This document shows positions 1 through 9,472 of a stretch of DNA of 64,000 nucleotides, in pieces. The notes under the pieces were generated by a model, which was not told the origin of the DNA, ran no database searches, and saw only the letters and a list, made by a program, of their open reading frames with translations. The stretch's first letter is position 1. Every line of letters starts with the position of its first letter. This DNA is from Candidatus Thioglobus sp. GTDB lineage: Bacteria; Pseudomonadota; Gammaproteobacteria; Arenicellales; UBA868. The stretch covers positions 1-64,000 of the forward strand of contig SHBR01000005.1 of NCBI GenBank assembly GCA_004212795.1. The letters run 5' to 3'. The translations under genes and the position numbers were made by a program.

Positions 1-1
1 T

Positions 2-277
2 TTGGGCGATGATGACACTGATTTGGATTCTTCAGATTTAATTGAGTCAGCCAGACGATATACCGAGCAGAGAAAACTGTCTGTTGATTGGAGTGCTCTG
101 GATCATCTAGAGCCTCGTGAACTCGTCGACACGCTGGCGTGTAGCCTTCCGTTTTCTCCACAAGACAAACAAGGTCTCGTCGAGACGGTAGTGATTCGTG
201 ACCGCGTGCAGTTGTTGACCGCCCTGTGCGAATTCGGCGCCGTGGAGGTTAATGAAGGGTCGTCGATGGCTCACTAG
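2..277 (+). CDS. C-terminal fragment of a LON substrate-binding-domain protein (truncated by window edge)
   Basis: Translation ...ACSLPFSPQDKQGLVETVVIRDRVQLLTALCEF resembles the C-terminal helix region of LON N-terminal domain proteins; 5' end outside window. Confidence 0.55.
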   Translation: MGDDDTDLDSSDLIESARRYTEQRKLSVDWSALDHLEPRELVDTLACSLPFSPQDKQGLVETVVIRDRVQLLTALCEFGAVEVNEGSSMAH

Positions 278-302
278 TCGCGAATAGTAGCTAACCTATT
301 TG

Positions 303-638
303 TTAGATATAGACTTCGACGTTGCCATTTTGCACCCGCGTTGGATAGCAGTTCAAGCTGGTTTCTGCGGGCTCCTCTAGCGCTCGACCATCTCTGACAC
401 AAAAGCGACTCCCATGCAGGGGGCACTTAACGAGATCGCCCTTTAGGAATCCCGTTGATAGTGAGGCATCCTCGTGGGTGCAGGTATCATCGACGGCGAA
501 GATTTGATTATCAATGTTCGCCAGTAAAATCCGATTCGCTTTTCGATCGAAACGTTTCATCGAGCTAGGCGGCAAGTCTCTTAACTCGCAGGTGGTGATC
601 CACCGACTATCGCTTTCGAGAGGCGGTTTAGATTCCAT
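303..638 (-). CDS. Rieske (2Fe-2S) ferredoxin-like protein
   Basis: CTHEDASLSTGFLKGDLVKCPLHGSRF matches the CxH...CxxH Rieske motif; start set at MESKPPLESD inside the longer ORF. Confidence 0.85.
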   Translation of the reverse strand: MESKPPLESDSRWITTCELRDLPPSSMKRFDRKANRILLANIDNQIFAVDDTCTHEDASLSTGFLKGDLVKCPLHGSRFCVRDGRALEEPAETSLNCYPTRVQNGNVEVYI

Positions 639-2076
639 CGTTTTTTCCTCTGCCGGGTTCGGCAAGGACATTACCTTGTTCAGAAGCCGCTTCGGGATTA
701 AACCAAGCGAGTTGATCATGCAGCTGCACAACGCTACCTACAATCAAAAGTGTGGGTGGCGTGACATCGTTACGGTTAACCGTATCAACCAGGCTTTCAA
801 GCGTCGCGATAATGACTTTCTGGTTAATGGTGGTCCCTTGTTGAATGAGGGCAACTGGTGTTGTAGATATCATGCCATGCGCGATCAATTGTGAGCAAAT
901 CGATGCGAGACCTGTTAGACCCATATAGATAACGACGGTCTGTCCCGGTTGGCAAAGCGCTTCCCAGTTCAAGTCAACCGAACCATCCTTTAGGTGTCCG
1001 GTCACAAATAAGCAGGACTGCGCATGATCTCGATGGGTGAGCGGAATCCCTGCATAGGAGGCGCAACCAGTCGCTGCAGTTACACCTGGGATTACCTGAA
1101 AAGGGATGTTTTCATCGACAAGACCCTCAATTTCCTCACCGCCTCGACCAAAAATAAACGGATCACCGCCTTTCAGCCTGAGAACGCGCTTACCTTCTTT
1201 TGCGAGGTTAAGGAGTAGTTTGTTAATGTCACCCTGCGATACAACGTGATTAGATTTTTCTTTTCCAACGTACATGCGTTCAGCATCTCGCCTCACGAGA
1301 TCTACAATTGCAGGTGCCACTAATCGATCATAGAGAACAACATCGGCTCGCTGCATCAGACGAAGTGCCCGAAAAGTCAAAAGATCAGGATCTCCCGGGC
1401 CTGCACCGACCAGATAAACTTCGCCACGCTCAAAATTATGATCATTGGTAGATTCGATCATTCTTTCAAGTTCAAGTTGAGCGGAATAGTTTTTTCCAGA
1501 AAAAATCAGCTCGGCGACGCGACCCTGAAAAACCTCTTCCCAAAATCCGCGACGGGAGTCAATTTTTCCGAGTGCTGTTTTGACTCGATCGCGATAGTCG
1601 CGAGCCAGACAGGCGAGCTGGCCATAGGCGGCAGGAATCAACGTTTCAAGGCGAGCTTTTAGCATTCGAGCAAGAACAGGAGAGGCGCCGCCGGTTCCGA
1701 TACAAATGATAACGGGAGAACGATCAACAATTGACGGCACGGTAAAAGTGCACAGATCCGGCTGGTCGACTACATTGACAGGGATTCTTTTCTGGGTCGC
1801 GGTTTTCGATACCTCGGCGTTAACCTCTCGATTGTTGGTCGCTGCAATGACGATCGAGATATCAGTAAGCAACTCTGGCTTAAAACAGTCCTCGATCCAT
1901 TGGATTTTTTCTGCGATGAAAAGCGCATGAACCTGAGATCCGAGTGATGGTGAGACGACGGTTACGTCTGCTCCAGAACGGATCAGTAGGTCAATTTTCC
2001 GCTCGGCAATATCACCCCCGCCAACGACTAACGCGCGAGCATGTTTTAGTTTGAGAAAGATCGGCAGCGCATCCAT
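628..2076 (-). CDS. cysG: Siroheme synthase (precorrin-2 dehydrogenase/ferrochelatase + uroporphyrinogen-III C-methyltransferase)
   Basis: MDALPIFLKLKHARALVVGGGDIAERKI N-terminal domain and VYLVGAGPGDPDLLTFRALRLMQRADVVLYDRLV SUMT domain. Confidence 0.95.
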   Translation of the reverse strand: MDALPIFLKLKHARALVVGGGDIAERKIDLLIRSGADVTVVSPSLGSQVHALFIAEKIQWIEDCFKPELLTDISIVIAATNNREVNAEVSKTATQKRIPVNVVDQPDLCTFTVPSIVDRSPVIICIGTGGASPVLARMLKARLETLIPAAYGQLACLARDYRDRVKTALGKIDSRRGFWEEVFQGRVAELIFSGKNYSAQLELERMIESTNDHNFERGEVYLVGAGPGDPDLLTFRALRLMQRADVVLYDRLVAPAIVDLVRRDAERMYVGKEKSNHVVSQGDINKLLLNLAKEGKRVLRLKGGDPFIFGRGGEEIEGLVDENIPFQVIPGVTAATGCASYAGIPLTHRDHAQSCLFVTGHLKDGSVDLNWEALCQPGQTVVIYMGLTGLASICSQLIAHGMISTTPVALIQQGTTINQKVIIATLESLVDTVNRNDVTPPTLLIVGSVVQLHDQLAWFNPEAASEQGNVLAEPGRGKNDGI

Positions 2077-2245
2077 GATGTTGGAGTTTATTATGCAAAC
2101 GATAAAAAAGGGCTCCCTCCATTGGGTAATAAATGTTTCCTCAGGTGTGATAGGCAATATTTGGGCACGCATCGAGTTTCTTGCTTTTTAGAACACATTA
2201 CTGGGATAGACTTTCCGCCTACAAAAAAGATAAGCGGGTTGATTA

Positions 2246-3292
2246 ATGAGGCCGGTTCACTTAACTAAAATTCTACGATGCGAAATTTCAAGTCTTGATG
2301 AGGGGAGTCACACCCCCGTGATGTTGTGGGGTGCACCTGGTGTTGGTAAATCCCAGATCGTGGCGCAAGTTGCCGCCGAGGAGAATTTACCCCTCATCGA
2401 TATTCGTCTTTCACAGCTCGAACCTACCGATCTTCGAGGAATCCCTTTTAGGGTAGGCGATTGCGTTGAATGGGCGATTCCGTCAATGCTGCCTCATCCC
2501 GAAAAACATGGATTGCAAGGTATCCTGTTTCTCGATGAGATTACGTCAGCCCCTCCCAGTGTTTCCGCTGCCGCCTACCAGTTGATATTGGATAGAAAAT
2601 TAGGTGAATACGAAGTGCCTCGAGGATGGGCGATCATTGCGGCAGGTAATCGGCAGGGCGACCGTGGCGTAACCTACACGATGCCCGCGCCGTTAGCTAA
2701 TCGATTTAGTCACTATGAAGTGGATGTAAATCTTGATGACTGGGTACTTTGGGCGTATCGGAGAGGGATTGATGATCGGGTTATTGGTTTTCTACGATTT
2801 CGGCCAGAAATGATTTTTGATTTTGACACGGCTCAAAATCCAATCGCGTTTCCCTCGCCACGCTCATGGGAGTTTGCGCATCGAGCGCTGAAAAAGTTTT
2901 CGGATGTGCCAGATATGTTGAGTGGCGCCTTGCAGGCCTGTGTAGGACCCGCGGCGGGTGTTGAGATGCATGCGTTCATTCGCCATCTGGATCAATTGCC
3001 TGATATTGATTTGATTCTGGCGGGCGATGACGTGCCGGTTCCGGAAGATCTAGATCTTCAATATGCAGTGGCTTCAGCATTAGTTGGGCGAGTGACGCAA
3101 TCATCCGGTGACGATACTTTGACTGAGACTTGTTCAAGAATTTTGAGATACGCCGAACGATTTCCGCAAAAAGAGATGGGCGTAATGCTGGTTGCCGATT
3201 TGCATCGGGCTATTGGTGCTGACCTTTTTGCTGCTGAAGGCTTTCCTCAATGGGCTCATCATGTCGCTGATGTGTTGCTGGCACAGGATTGA
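2246..3292 (+). CDS. MoxR-family AAA+ ATPase
   Basis: Walker A GAPGVGKSQ, Walker B GILFLDEIT. Confidence 0.85.
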   Translation: MRPVHLTKILRCEISSLDEGSHTPVMLWGAPGVGKSQIVAQVAAEENLPLIDIRLSQLEPTDLRGIPFRVGDCVEWAIPSMLPHPEKHGLQGILFLDEITSAPPSVSAAAYQLILDRKLGEYEVPRGWAIIAAGNRQGDRGVTYTMPAPLANRFSHYEVDVNLDDWVLWAYRRGIDDRVIGFLRFRPEMIFDFDTAQNPIAFPSPRSWEFAHRALKKFSDVPDMLSGALQACVGPAAGVEMHAFIRHLDQLPDIDLILAGDDVPVPEDLDLQYAVASALVGRVTQSSGDDTLTETCSRILRYAERFPQKEMGVMLVADLHRAIGADLFAAEGFPQWAHHVADVLLAQD

Positions 3293-4471
3293 ATGGACAC
3301 CCGCGCCGATTCACCAGGCAGTCTGGAATCTAGGGTCAGCGCCGCGCGGGCTCGACTCATTCTAGACCGCCCATTTTTGGGTGCGTTGGTTTTGCGGTTG
3401 CCGGTAGAGTACACCAACGAGTCGTGGTGTAAAACAATCGCAACCGATGCTCACCAGATCTTTCTAAATCGACAATATCTTGATGGATTGTCGCTATCCC
3501 AGATCGAGTTTGCGTTGGCGCATGAGGCATTACATTGTGCGCTCGCCCATTTTTCTCGCCGACAACATCGTGAGCAACACCGATGGGATGTCGCTTGCGA
3601 TTTTGCGGTGAACTCTCTTTTGGTTAACGATGGACTGGTGCCTGTGCCGGATGCTTTGCATTTAAGTGAGTTTGATGGTTTAAGCGCCGAAGAGATTTAT
3701 CCGATGATTGAGGATGAACTTGATCGCTCGACGCATGATGGACATTTATACGATGGTCAGGCGACAGACGAGAATTTGGTGGCGCCTGATTCTCGAGAAT
3801 GCAGTGATCGTCCTGGTGTGCCACCACCCCTCAGCCCTATGGAGCGCCTAAAGCTTGAGCAACAATGGCAAGAGCGACTTGCAGGCGCCGCCCAGCAAGC
3901 GCTTCAGGCAGGCCGGTTGAGCGCGTCACTCGCGCGTATGCTCAATTTGCTTATTACGCCTTCAGTCTCCTGGCGAAACATGCTCGCCAAATTTATGAGC
4001 ATGCGCTCCAGAGATGACTTTGATTATGCCCGGCCAGGACGTCGGGAAGGTGATGCAATTCTTCCGGCGCTTAGAAGTGTCGCTATCGAAGTCGTGGTGG
4101 CACTTGATACCAGTGGTTCGATTGCCGTTTCAGAGATGACTGAATTTGTAAGTGAAATTAATGCACTAAAGGGGCAAGTCAGAGCCCGGATTACGCTATT
4201 GGCATGTGATTCAGAAATCGCTCCTGAATCGCCGGAAATTTATGAGCCCTGGGAGGCAATGGCCATTCCTTCGAGTCTCGCCGGCGGCGGCGGGACAGAT
4301 TTTCGACCTGTTTTTGGATGGATCAGTCATCAAGACAGATCTCCCGATCTTTTGATTTATTTCACGGACGGGAAAGGAAGATTTCCTTCATCCCCGCCCG
4401 ATTACCCTGTTTTGTGGCTAGTTAAAGGACCGGAAGCGCCGCCTTGGGGAGATAGGATTCAGCTTAATTAA
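3293..4471 (+). CDS. VWA-like domain protein with N-terminal metallopeptidase-like domain (DUF2201 type)
   Basis: FALAHEALHCALAHF zinc-peptidase-like helix, VVVALDTSGSIAVSEM MIDAS-like motif; directly abuts the MoxR gene. Confidence 0.8.
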   Translation: MDTRADSPGSLESRVSAARARLILDRPFLGALVLRLPVEYTNESWCKTIATDAHQIFLNRQYLDGLSLSQIEFALAHEALHCALAHFSRRQHREQHRWDVACDFAVNSLLVNDGLVPVPDALHLSEFDGLSAEEIYPMIEDELDRSTHDGHLYDGQATDENLVAPDSRECSDRPGVPPPLSPMERLKLEQQWQERLAGAAQQALQAGRLSASLARMLNLLITPSVSWRNMLAKFMSMRSRDDFDYARPGRREGDAILPALRSVAIEVVVALDTSGSIAVSEMTEFVSEINALKGQVRARITLLACDSEIAPESPEIYEPWEAMAIPSSLAGGGGTDFRPVFGWISHQDRSPDLLIYFTDGKGRFPSSPPDYPVLWLVKGPEAPPWGDRIQLN

Positions 4472-4902
4472 AATCCGGCTTCTTTATACAGCGCTTTTGC
4501 TCTGTCAGCATCTACAGTCGTGCCGCGTCCTTGTTCCAGCATTTGAGCCAGTGCGACCATAGCGCCTTGTAGTCCCTGTGCTACCGCCGCTTCAAACCAT
4601 TTGATCGCTCTGACGTCGTCTCTCCCAACACAGTCACCCTCCATATACATAAAACCTAAGCCATGAAGGGCAGGCCCGAAGTCCTGCTGAGCAGCGTTTT
4701 TCATCCACTTGTAGGCGAGAAGTTCGTTTCGAACGACGCCCAACCCATTCTGGTACATGATTGCAAGTCGATATTGGGCGTCCGGGTTTCCTGAGTCGGC
4801 AATGGGGCTTAGAAGTTTCATGGCTCGCGAGAAGTGTTTTGACTCAAATGCCGAAACTCCGCTCGTCAAGTCCATTTGTTGGTTGTCAGGGAAAGTAGTC
4901 AT
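4468..4902 (-). CDS. Sel1-like (SLR) tetratricopeptide repeat protein
   Basis: Repeats AQYRLAIMYQNGLGVVRNELLAYKWMKNAA / ALHGLGFMYMEGDCVGRDDVRAIKWFEAA. Confidence 0.85.
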   Translation of the reverse strand: MTTFPDNQQMDLTSGVSAFESKHFSRAMKLLSPIADSGNPDAQYRLAIMYQNGLGVVRNELLAYKWMKNAAQQDFGPALHGLGFMYMEGDCVGRDDVRAIKWFEAAVAQGLQGAMVALAQMLEQGRGTTVDADRAKALYKEAGF

Positions 4903-5046
4903 ATCAAAAGGTCTTGAAATAATGATTTAAGATCTTAAGTCTAGAGGGAATCTCATAATATCGAAATGTCTAAAGGGGATATAGAGCAGAAAAGAGCTGC
5001 GTCATACACTTAGGTTTGTTCATCAAATTTAAATTACTAAATAAAA

Positions 5047-6135
5047 ATGAGACAGTATCTGCAAAAAATTGCAACGGGACCGGAGCTTAGCAAAGACCTC
5101 TCGCGTGAAGAGGCAAAAAATGCAGCGGCCCAGATTCTATCGGGTGATGCGGATCCGGTGCAGGCTGGCATATTTCTTATTGCACTTCGAATGAAACGGG
5201 AGACCATGCCCGAGAATCTTGGTGTGCTTGATAGTTTGTTGGCTTATACCAACAGGGCAGTTTCCAAGGCGCCAGAAGTTTTGGACCTAGCCGATCCCTA
5301 CGATGGATTTACCCGGGGGATGCCTGCCGCACCGTTTTTGCCAGCAGTGTTAGCGGCATGCGGTGTTCCGACGGTGAGTAATGGCGCGGAGTCAGTAGGG
5401 CCAAAGTATGGTGCGACTCATCGGAAGGTACTCCAAGCTGCGGGCGCCATGGTCAACTTAAAACCAGAAGAGGCCGCGGAGCACATTGCAGATCCTGATG
5501 TGGGATGGGCTTACGTCGATCAGCGTTTTTCATGTCCTGCACTTCATGCTCTAGTTGACCTAAGAGCGCGCATTGTTAAGCGACCCTGCCTGACAACGCT
5601 CGAGGTACTGTTGGGTTCGGTAAGAGGATCAAATAAGACTCATCTTATTACCGGATATGTTCATAAGCCTTATCCTCCAATTTATACCGCTCTTGCCAGA
5701 GAATCCGGTTATGACTCGGCTGCTATTGTTCGCGGGGTCGAGGGTGGCGTTATTCCATCTTTAAATCAGCCCTCAAAATATTTCTCTTATCAAGCGTTGG
5801 AGTCGGACGTTGAAACGAGGTTAGATCCATCGGACTATGGTGTGGTGTCATCGACTCGATGCGTCTCTTTGCCAGATGACTTACCGACTCGTTCGGTGGA
5901 TGACGATATTAAGGGTCCGATAGACGCCGATGGTTTAGCAGATGCAACGGCTAAAGCCGGTATCGCAGCATTGGAGGGTTTACCTGGGCCAATGCGAGAA
6001 AGTCTCGTTTATGGTGCAGCTATTTATCTACAGCATTTGGGAATTTTTAGAGATCCGACCGCTGCTGCAAAAAAAGTCAGAGAAGTACTGGATAGCGGAG
6101 AAGCGAGTCGGCGCCTTGAATTCTCAAGTCGTTAA
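5047..6135 (+). CDS. Anthranilate phosphoribosyltransferase-like protein (TrpD2/YbiB type)
   Basis: N-terminal helical domain SREEAKNAAAQILSGDADPVQAGIFLIALRMK; GVPTVSNGAESVGPKYGATHRKVLQAAG; no adjacent trp genes. Confidence 0.75.
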   Translation: MRQYLQKIATGPELSKDLSREEAKNAAAQILSGDADPVQAGIFLIALRMKRETMPENLGVLDSLLAYTNRAVSKAPEVLDLADPYDGFTRGMPAAPFLPAVLAACGVPTVSNGAESVGPKYGATHRKVLQAAGAMVNLKPEEAAEHIADPDVGWAYVDQRFSCPALHALVDLRARIVKRPCLTTLEVLLGSVRGSNKTHLITGYVHKPYPPIYTALARESGYDSAAIVRGVEGGVIPSLNQPSKYFSYQALESDVETRLDPSDYGVVSSTRCVSLPDDLPTRSVDDDIKGPIDADGLADATAKAGIAALEGLPGPMRESLVYGAAIYLQHLGIFRDPTAAAKKVREVLDSGEASRRLEFSSR

Positions 6136-7034
6136 GTTTTCGGCAGGTCATCACTACGCTGTGACTCATTTTTTTTCTTCATTATCGCATCGATAATCGG
6201 AGCAAGAATCAATTCCATTGCGAGTCCCATTTTTCCGCCCGGTACTACAATTGTGTTCCGTCTCGAAATAAATGAATCATGAATCATTGATAACAGATAT
6301 GGAAAATCGATGTCGAATTTCGCAGGGTCCCGAAAGCGAATGACAACAAAACTCTCGTCTGCAGTTGGAATATCTCGCGCCACAAAGGGATTCGAAGTAT
6401 CGACGGTTGGCACTCGCTGAAAATTAATATCAGTTCTTGAGAACTGTGGCGCAATGTAGTGAACATAGTCGTGCATTCGACGCAGGATCGTATCGGTTAC
6501 GGCCTCAGGTTCATATCCTCGACTGCCTGTATCGCGATGAATTTTTTGAATCCATTCCAGATTGACGATAGGTACGACACCGACTAGCAAGTCCACATGT
6601 TCGGCGATGTTTACCTCGTCATTAACCATGCCGCCGTGCAACCCCTCATAGAATAGAAGATCACTTGGTGACGACATCTCCTGCCAAGGGGTGAAGGTGC
6701 CAGGCTTTTGACGATATTCTGCGGCTTCCTCGTCGTCATGAAGGTAATAGCGTATTTCCCCGATACCGGTTTTACCGTAGCTCCTAAATAAATTTTCTAA
6801 CTTGTCGAAATGATTACCATCAGGTCCGAAATGACTGAGATTTTGACCCTCAAGGTGAGCCTGGGTAACGGCATCCTGCATTTGGTATCGATCGAACTTG
6901 TGAAAGCTGTCCCCCTCCACAACCTCTGCGACAAGACTTTCGCGCATGAAGATATGTTCGACTGCGGTTTTTACCGTACTGGTGCCAGCACCAGAAGAGC
7001 CGGTTACTGCAATAATGGGGTGTCTTTGAGACAT
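6132..7034 (-). CDS. prk: Phosphoribulokinase
   Basis: IIAVTGSSGAGTSTVK P-loop, VEGDSFHKFDRYQM, FYEGLHGGMVND: proteobacterial PRK type. Confidence 0.9.
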   Translation of the reverse strand: MSQRHPIIAVTGSSGAGTSTVKTAVEHIFMRESLVAEVVEGDSFHKFDRYQMQDAVTQAHLEGQNLSHFGPDGNHFDKLENLFRSYGKTGIGEIRYYLHDDEEAAEYRQKPGTFTPWQEMSSPSDLLFYEGLHGGMVNDEVNIAEHVDLLVGVVPIVNLEWIQKIHRDTGSRGYEPEAVTDTILRRMHDYVHYIAPQFSRTDINFQRVPTVDTSNPFVARDIPTADESFVVIRFRDPAKFDIDFPYLLSMIHDSFISRRNTIVVPGGKMGLAMELILAPIIDAIMKKKNESQRSDDLPKT

Positions 7035-7128
7035 GACCGCAATAAGTTCCTTTAAAAATCGATAAAAATATGTATTAGGAAAGAATCATTACTTATTCTG
7101 CCTAAAAATGCATTAGATTAAGCATTAT

Positions 7129-7174
7129 GTTTTAATTTTATAGATAAGTTTATGTTTATCTATAAAATTAAAAC
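7129..7174. repeat. Perfect 19-bp inverted repeat, 8-nt spacer, in the prk/LysR divergent intergenic region
   Basis: gttttaattttatagataa-gtttatgt-ttatctataaaattaaaac. Confidence 0.9.
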
Positions 7175-7211
7175 CCTATTTTAAGTATGAATTCTCCTGA
7201 GGCTAGGTGCA

Positions 7212-8111
7212 ATGCACATCACAGTTCGCCAACTGCAGGTTTTTGAGGCGGTCGCCCGTCGTCTGAGTTATACACGAGCCGCTGAGGAGCTTCATCTGAC
7301 TCAGCCGGCCGTGTCAATGCAGATCAAGCAGTTAGAGGGGTCTGTCGGAATGCCGTTATTTGAGCAAATGGGAAAAAAAATTTATCTCACACAGGCCGGA
7401 ACGGCCATGCTCTCCCATTCCCGAAATATTATGCAAAATCTCGCTGCCGCTGCGGAAGAGATGAATGATCTCCGAGGGGCTGACTCAGGTCGACTTCGAA
7501 TATCGATTGCATCAACGGTCAATTATTTCGCTACCCAGTTACTCGCCGTTTTTGCCCGTGAACACCCCTCGGTAGAGATCATATTAGATGTGACCAATCG
7601 TGAGTCACTTCTCAACAGACTCGAGGCTAATGTCCCAGACCTAGTGTTAATGGGTAAGCCGCCTGCGGACATGGATTTGGTGTCAGAGCCGTTCATGGAT
7701 AATCCGTTGGTGATGATCGCCGCCACTGATCATCCGTTGGCAAGCCGGAAAAAGATCCCAATCCATGATCTCGCGAATACTGGATTCCTTGTCCGGGAGT
7801 CGGGCTCAGGCACTCGAGCTGCAATGGAGCGATTTTTTGTCGAGCACGATTTTTCTTATAAGAAAGGGATGGAGTTGATGGGGAACGAAGCGGTAAAGCA
7901 GGGGGTCGAGGCCGGATTGGGTCTTGCCCTTGTTTCTATACACACCGTGGAGCAAGAACTCGTGTTGAATCGCTTGGTGAAGCTTGATATTGAGGGGCTA
8001 CCGATCATGAGGCGCTGGTATGTAGCGCATCGCCGAGGGAAACGTCTGTCAGCGACAGCCCAGGCTTTTCGTGAATTTGTTTTGGAGGCTGGCATGAAGG
8101 CATCCACTTAA
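7212..8111 (+). CDS. LysR-family transcriptional regulator (CbbR-like by context)
   Basis: N-terminal wHTH ITVRQLQVFEAVARRLSYTRAAEELHLTQPAVSMQIKQLE; divergent from prk. Confidence 0.9.
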   Translation: MHITVRQLQVFEAVARRLSYTRAAEELHLTQPAVSMQIKQLEGSVGMPLFEQMGKKIYLTQAGTAMLSHSRNIMQNLAAAAEEMNDLRGADSGRLRISIASTVNYFATQLLAVFAREHPSVEIILDVTNRESLLNRLEANVPDLVLMGKPPADMDLVSEPFMDNPLVMIAATDHPLASRKKIPIHDLANTGFLVRESGSGTRAAMERFFVEHDFSYKKGMELMGNEAVKQGVEAGLGLALVSIHTVEQELVLNRLVKLDIEGLPIMRRWYVAHRRGKRLSATAQAFREFVLEAGMKAST

Positions 8112-8238
8112 CACTAGTTAAAATTTACCGCCTATCAATCAGCACGAAGAAGTCATAAACTCCTTTAATCGCTTCGGGTTCCCTAACTTGGGACGGGGCG
8201 GCAAACCCTAATTTAAAACTGGCCGAGGAGCCAGCGTT

Positions 8239-9147
8239 ATGGCGGATAGAAGATTACAGGTTTTTTCAACGGTGGCGCGTTTGCTAAGCTTTACTAAAGC
8301 GGCGGAGGCGTTGCATATGACTCAGCCGGCGGTGACCTTTCAAATTCGGCAACTTGAAGATTATTTCAACACTCGGTTATTCGACAGAACTCATAATCGA
8401 ATTAGCTTAACGACCGCGGGTCATTTGGTTAAAGACTATTCCGGACAGATTATCTCCTTGTATAGTGAGATGGATAACGAGGTTAGAAAGCTCACAGGTG
8501 ATGTCCTTGGACCGCTTGTTCTCGGGGCAAGTACAACGATAGGGGAGTATGTGATCCCCAGTATTCTTGGTGAGTACCAAGTCAAATTCCCGGATGTTAC
8601 GGTGCGCCTGCACGTGGCCAACACGGAGGGAGTCCTGCACATGGTTGAAAACAATGAAATTGATATCGGTATTGTTGAGGGACCGGTTAACAATAAAAAT
8701 TTGGTCTCCAGAGTATGTTGGGACGACGAACTGGTTATTGTTACGCCACCTGGACACGAATTAGCATCCGCCGGATCAGTCGCCGTCGATCAGATTCTTG
8801 AATACCCCTTTATCAGTCGAGAAGAAGGGTCAGGCACCCGGGAAGTGATAAGTGAGCATTTAAATGCAGCCGGCCGCGAAATAGCGGATCTCAATTTGAC
8901 GATGGAATTTGGCAGTCCTGAATCGATTAAAAGCGCGGTAACGACCGGTCTTGGGATATCTATTCTTTCGATCGCAACGCTTGATAAGGAGCTGAAACTG
9001 GGTCTACTGTCAAAAGTGAGTCTGGATCCGCCGCTCAAGCGACCGTTCTCTATCGTATTTCAGCGTCAAAAGTTTCGGCTTCGCGCGATGGATGAGTTTT
9101 TGCAATTTACCGAAGCGCATTGTGGGGAAAAACAGACTCACCCTTAA
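8239..9147 (+). CDS. LysR-family transcriptional regulator
   Basis: RRLQVFSTVARLLSFTKAAEALHMTQPAVTFQIRQLE. Confidence 0.9.
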   Translation: MADRRLQVFSTVARLLSFTKAAEALHMTQPAVTFQIRQLEDYFNTRLFDRTHNRISLTTAGHLVKDYSGQIISLYSEMDNEVRKLTGDVLGPLVLGASTTIGEYVIPSILGEYQVKFPDVTVRLHVANTEGVLHMVENNEIDIGIVEGPVNNKNLVSRVCWDDELVIVTPPGHELASAGSVAVDQILEYPFISREEGSGTREVISEHLNAAGREIADLNLTMEFGSPESIKSAVTTGLGISILSIATLDKELKLGLLSKVSLDPPLKRPFSIVFQRQKFRLRAMDEFLQFTEAHCGEKQTHP

Positions 9148-9197
9148 ATTAGTGCAAGGGATTGACAGGATCGATGCATTTTTATTGAGTACATAAG

Positions 9198-9356
9198 GTG
9201 AGTTCTACAAAGCGACGCCTAGATAAAATCACCGACGACCTCGATCCGGAAAATTTCTCAACACTTTTGGCATTTGCAGAATTTTTACCTGATCGTCAGC
9301 TAGATGCGCTTGTTTCGAGTCGATATCAAGCCTTTCAAGCGGATCAATTGTCATGA
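9198..9356 (+). CDS. Small ORF (52 aa, GTG start), unknown function
   Basis: VSSTKRRLDKITDDLDPENFSTLLAFAEFLPDRQLDALVSSRYQAFQADQLS; ends in ATGA overlap with next small ORF; absent from supplied ORF track. Confidence 0.4.
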   Translation: MSSTKRRLDKITDDLDPENFSTLLAFAEFLPDRQLDALVSSRYQAFQADQLS

Positions 9357-9469
9357 TGCTGGATACGTCTTTAGGTAGATATCTGGAATCTGGTGTTCAA
9401 AAGTTTGCGAAAAGCTTACCCGGGATGGCCAGTTTTGAAAAATCATCCCATTGCGATGGAGAGGTGTGA
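9353..9469 (+). CDS. Small ORF (38 aa), unknown function
   Basis: MMLDTSLGRYLESGVQKFAKSLPGMASFEKSSHCDGEV; starts inside the preceding small ORF stop, ends 3 nt before rppH ATG. Confidence 0.25.
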   Translation: MMLDTSLGRYLESGVQKFAKSLPGMASFEKSSHCDGEV

Positions 9470-9472
9470 AAA

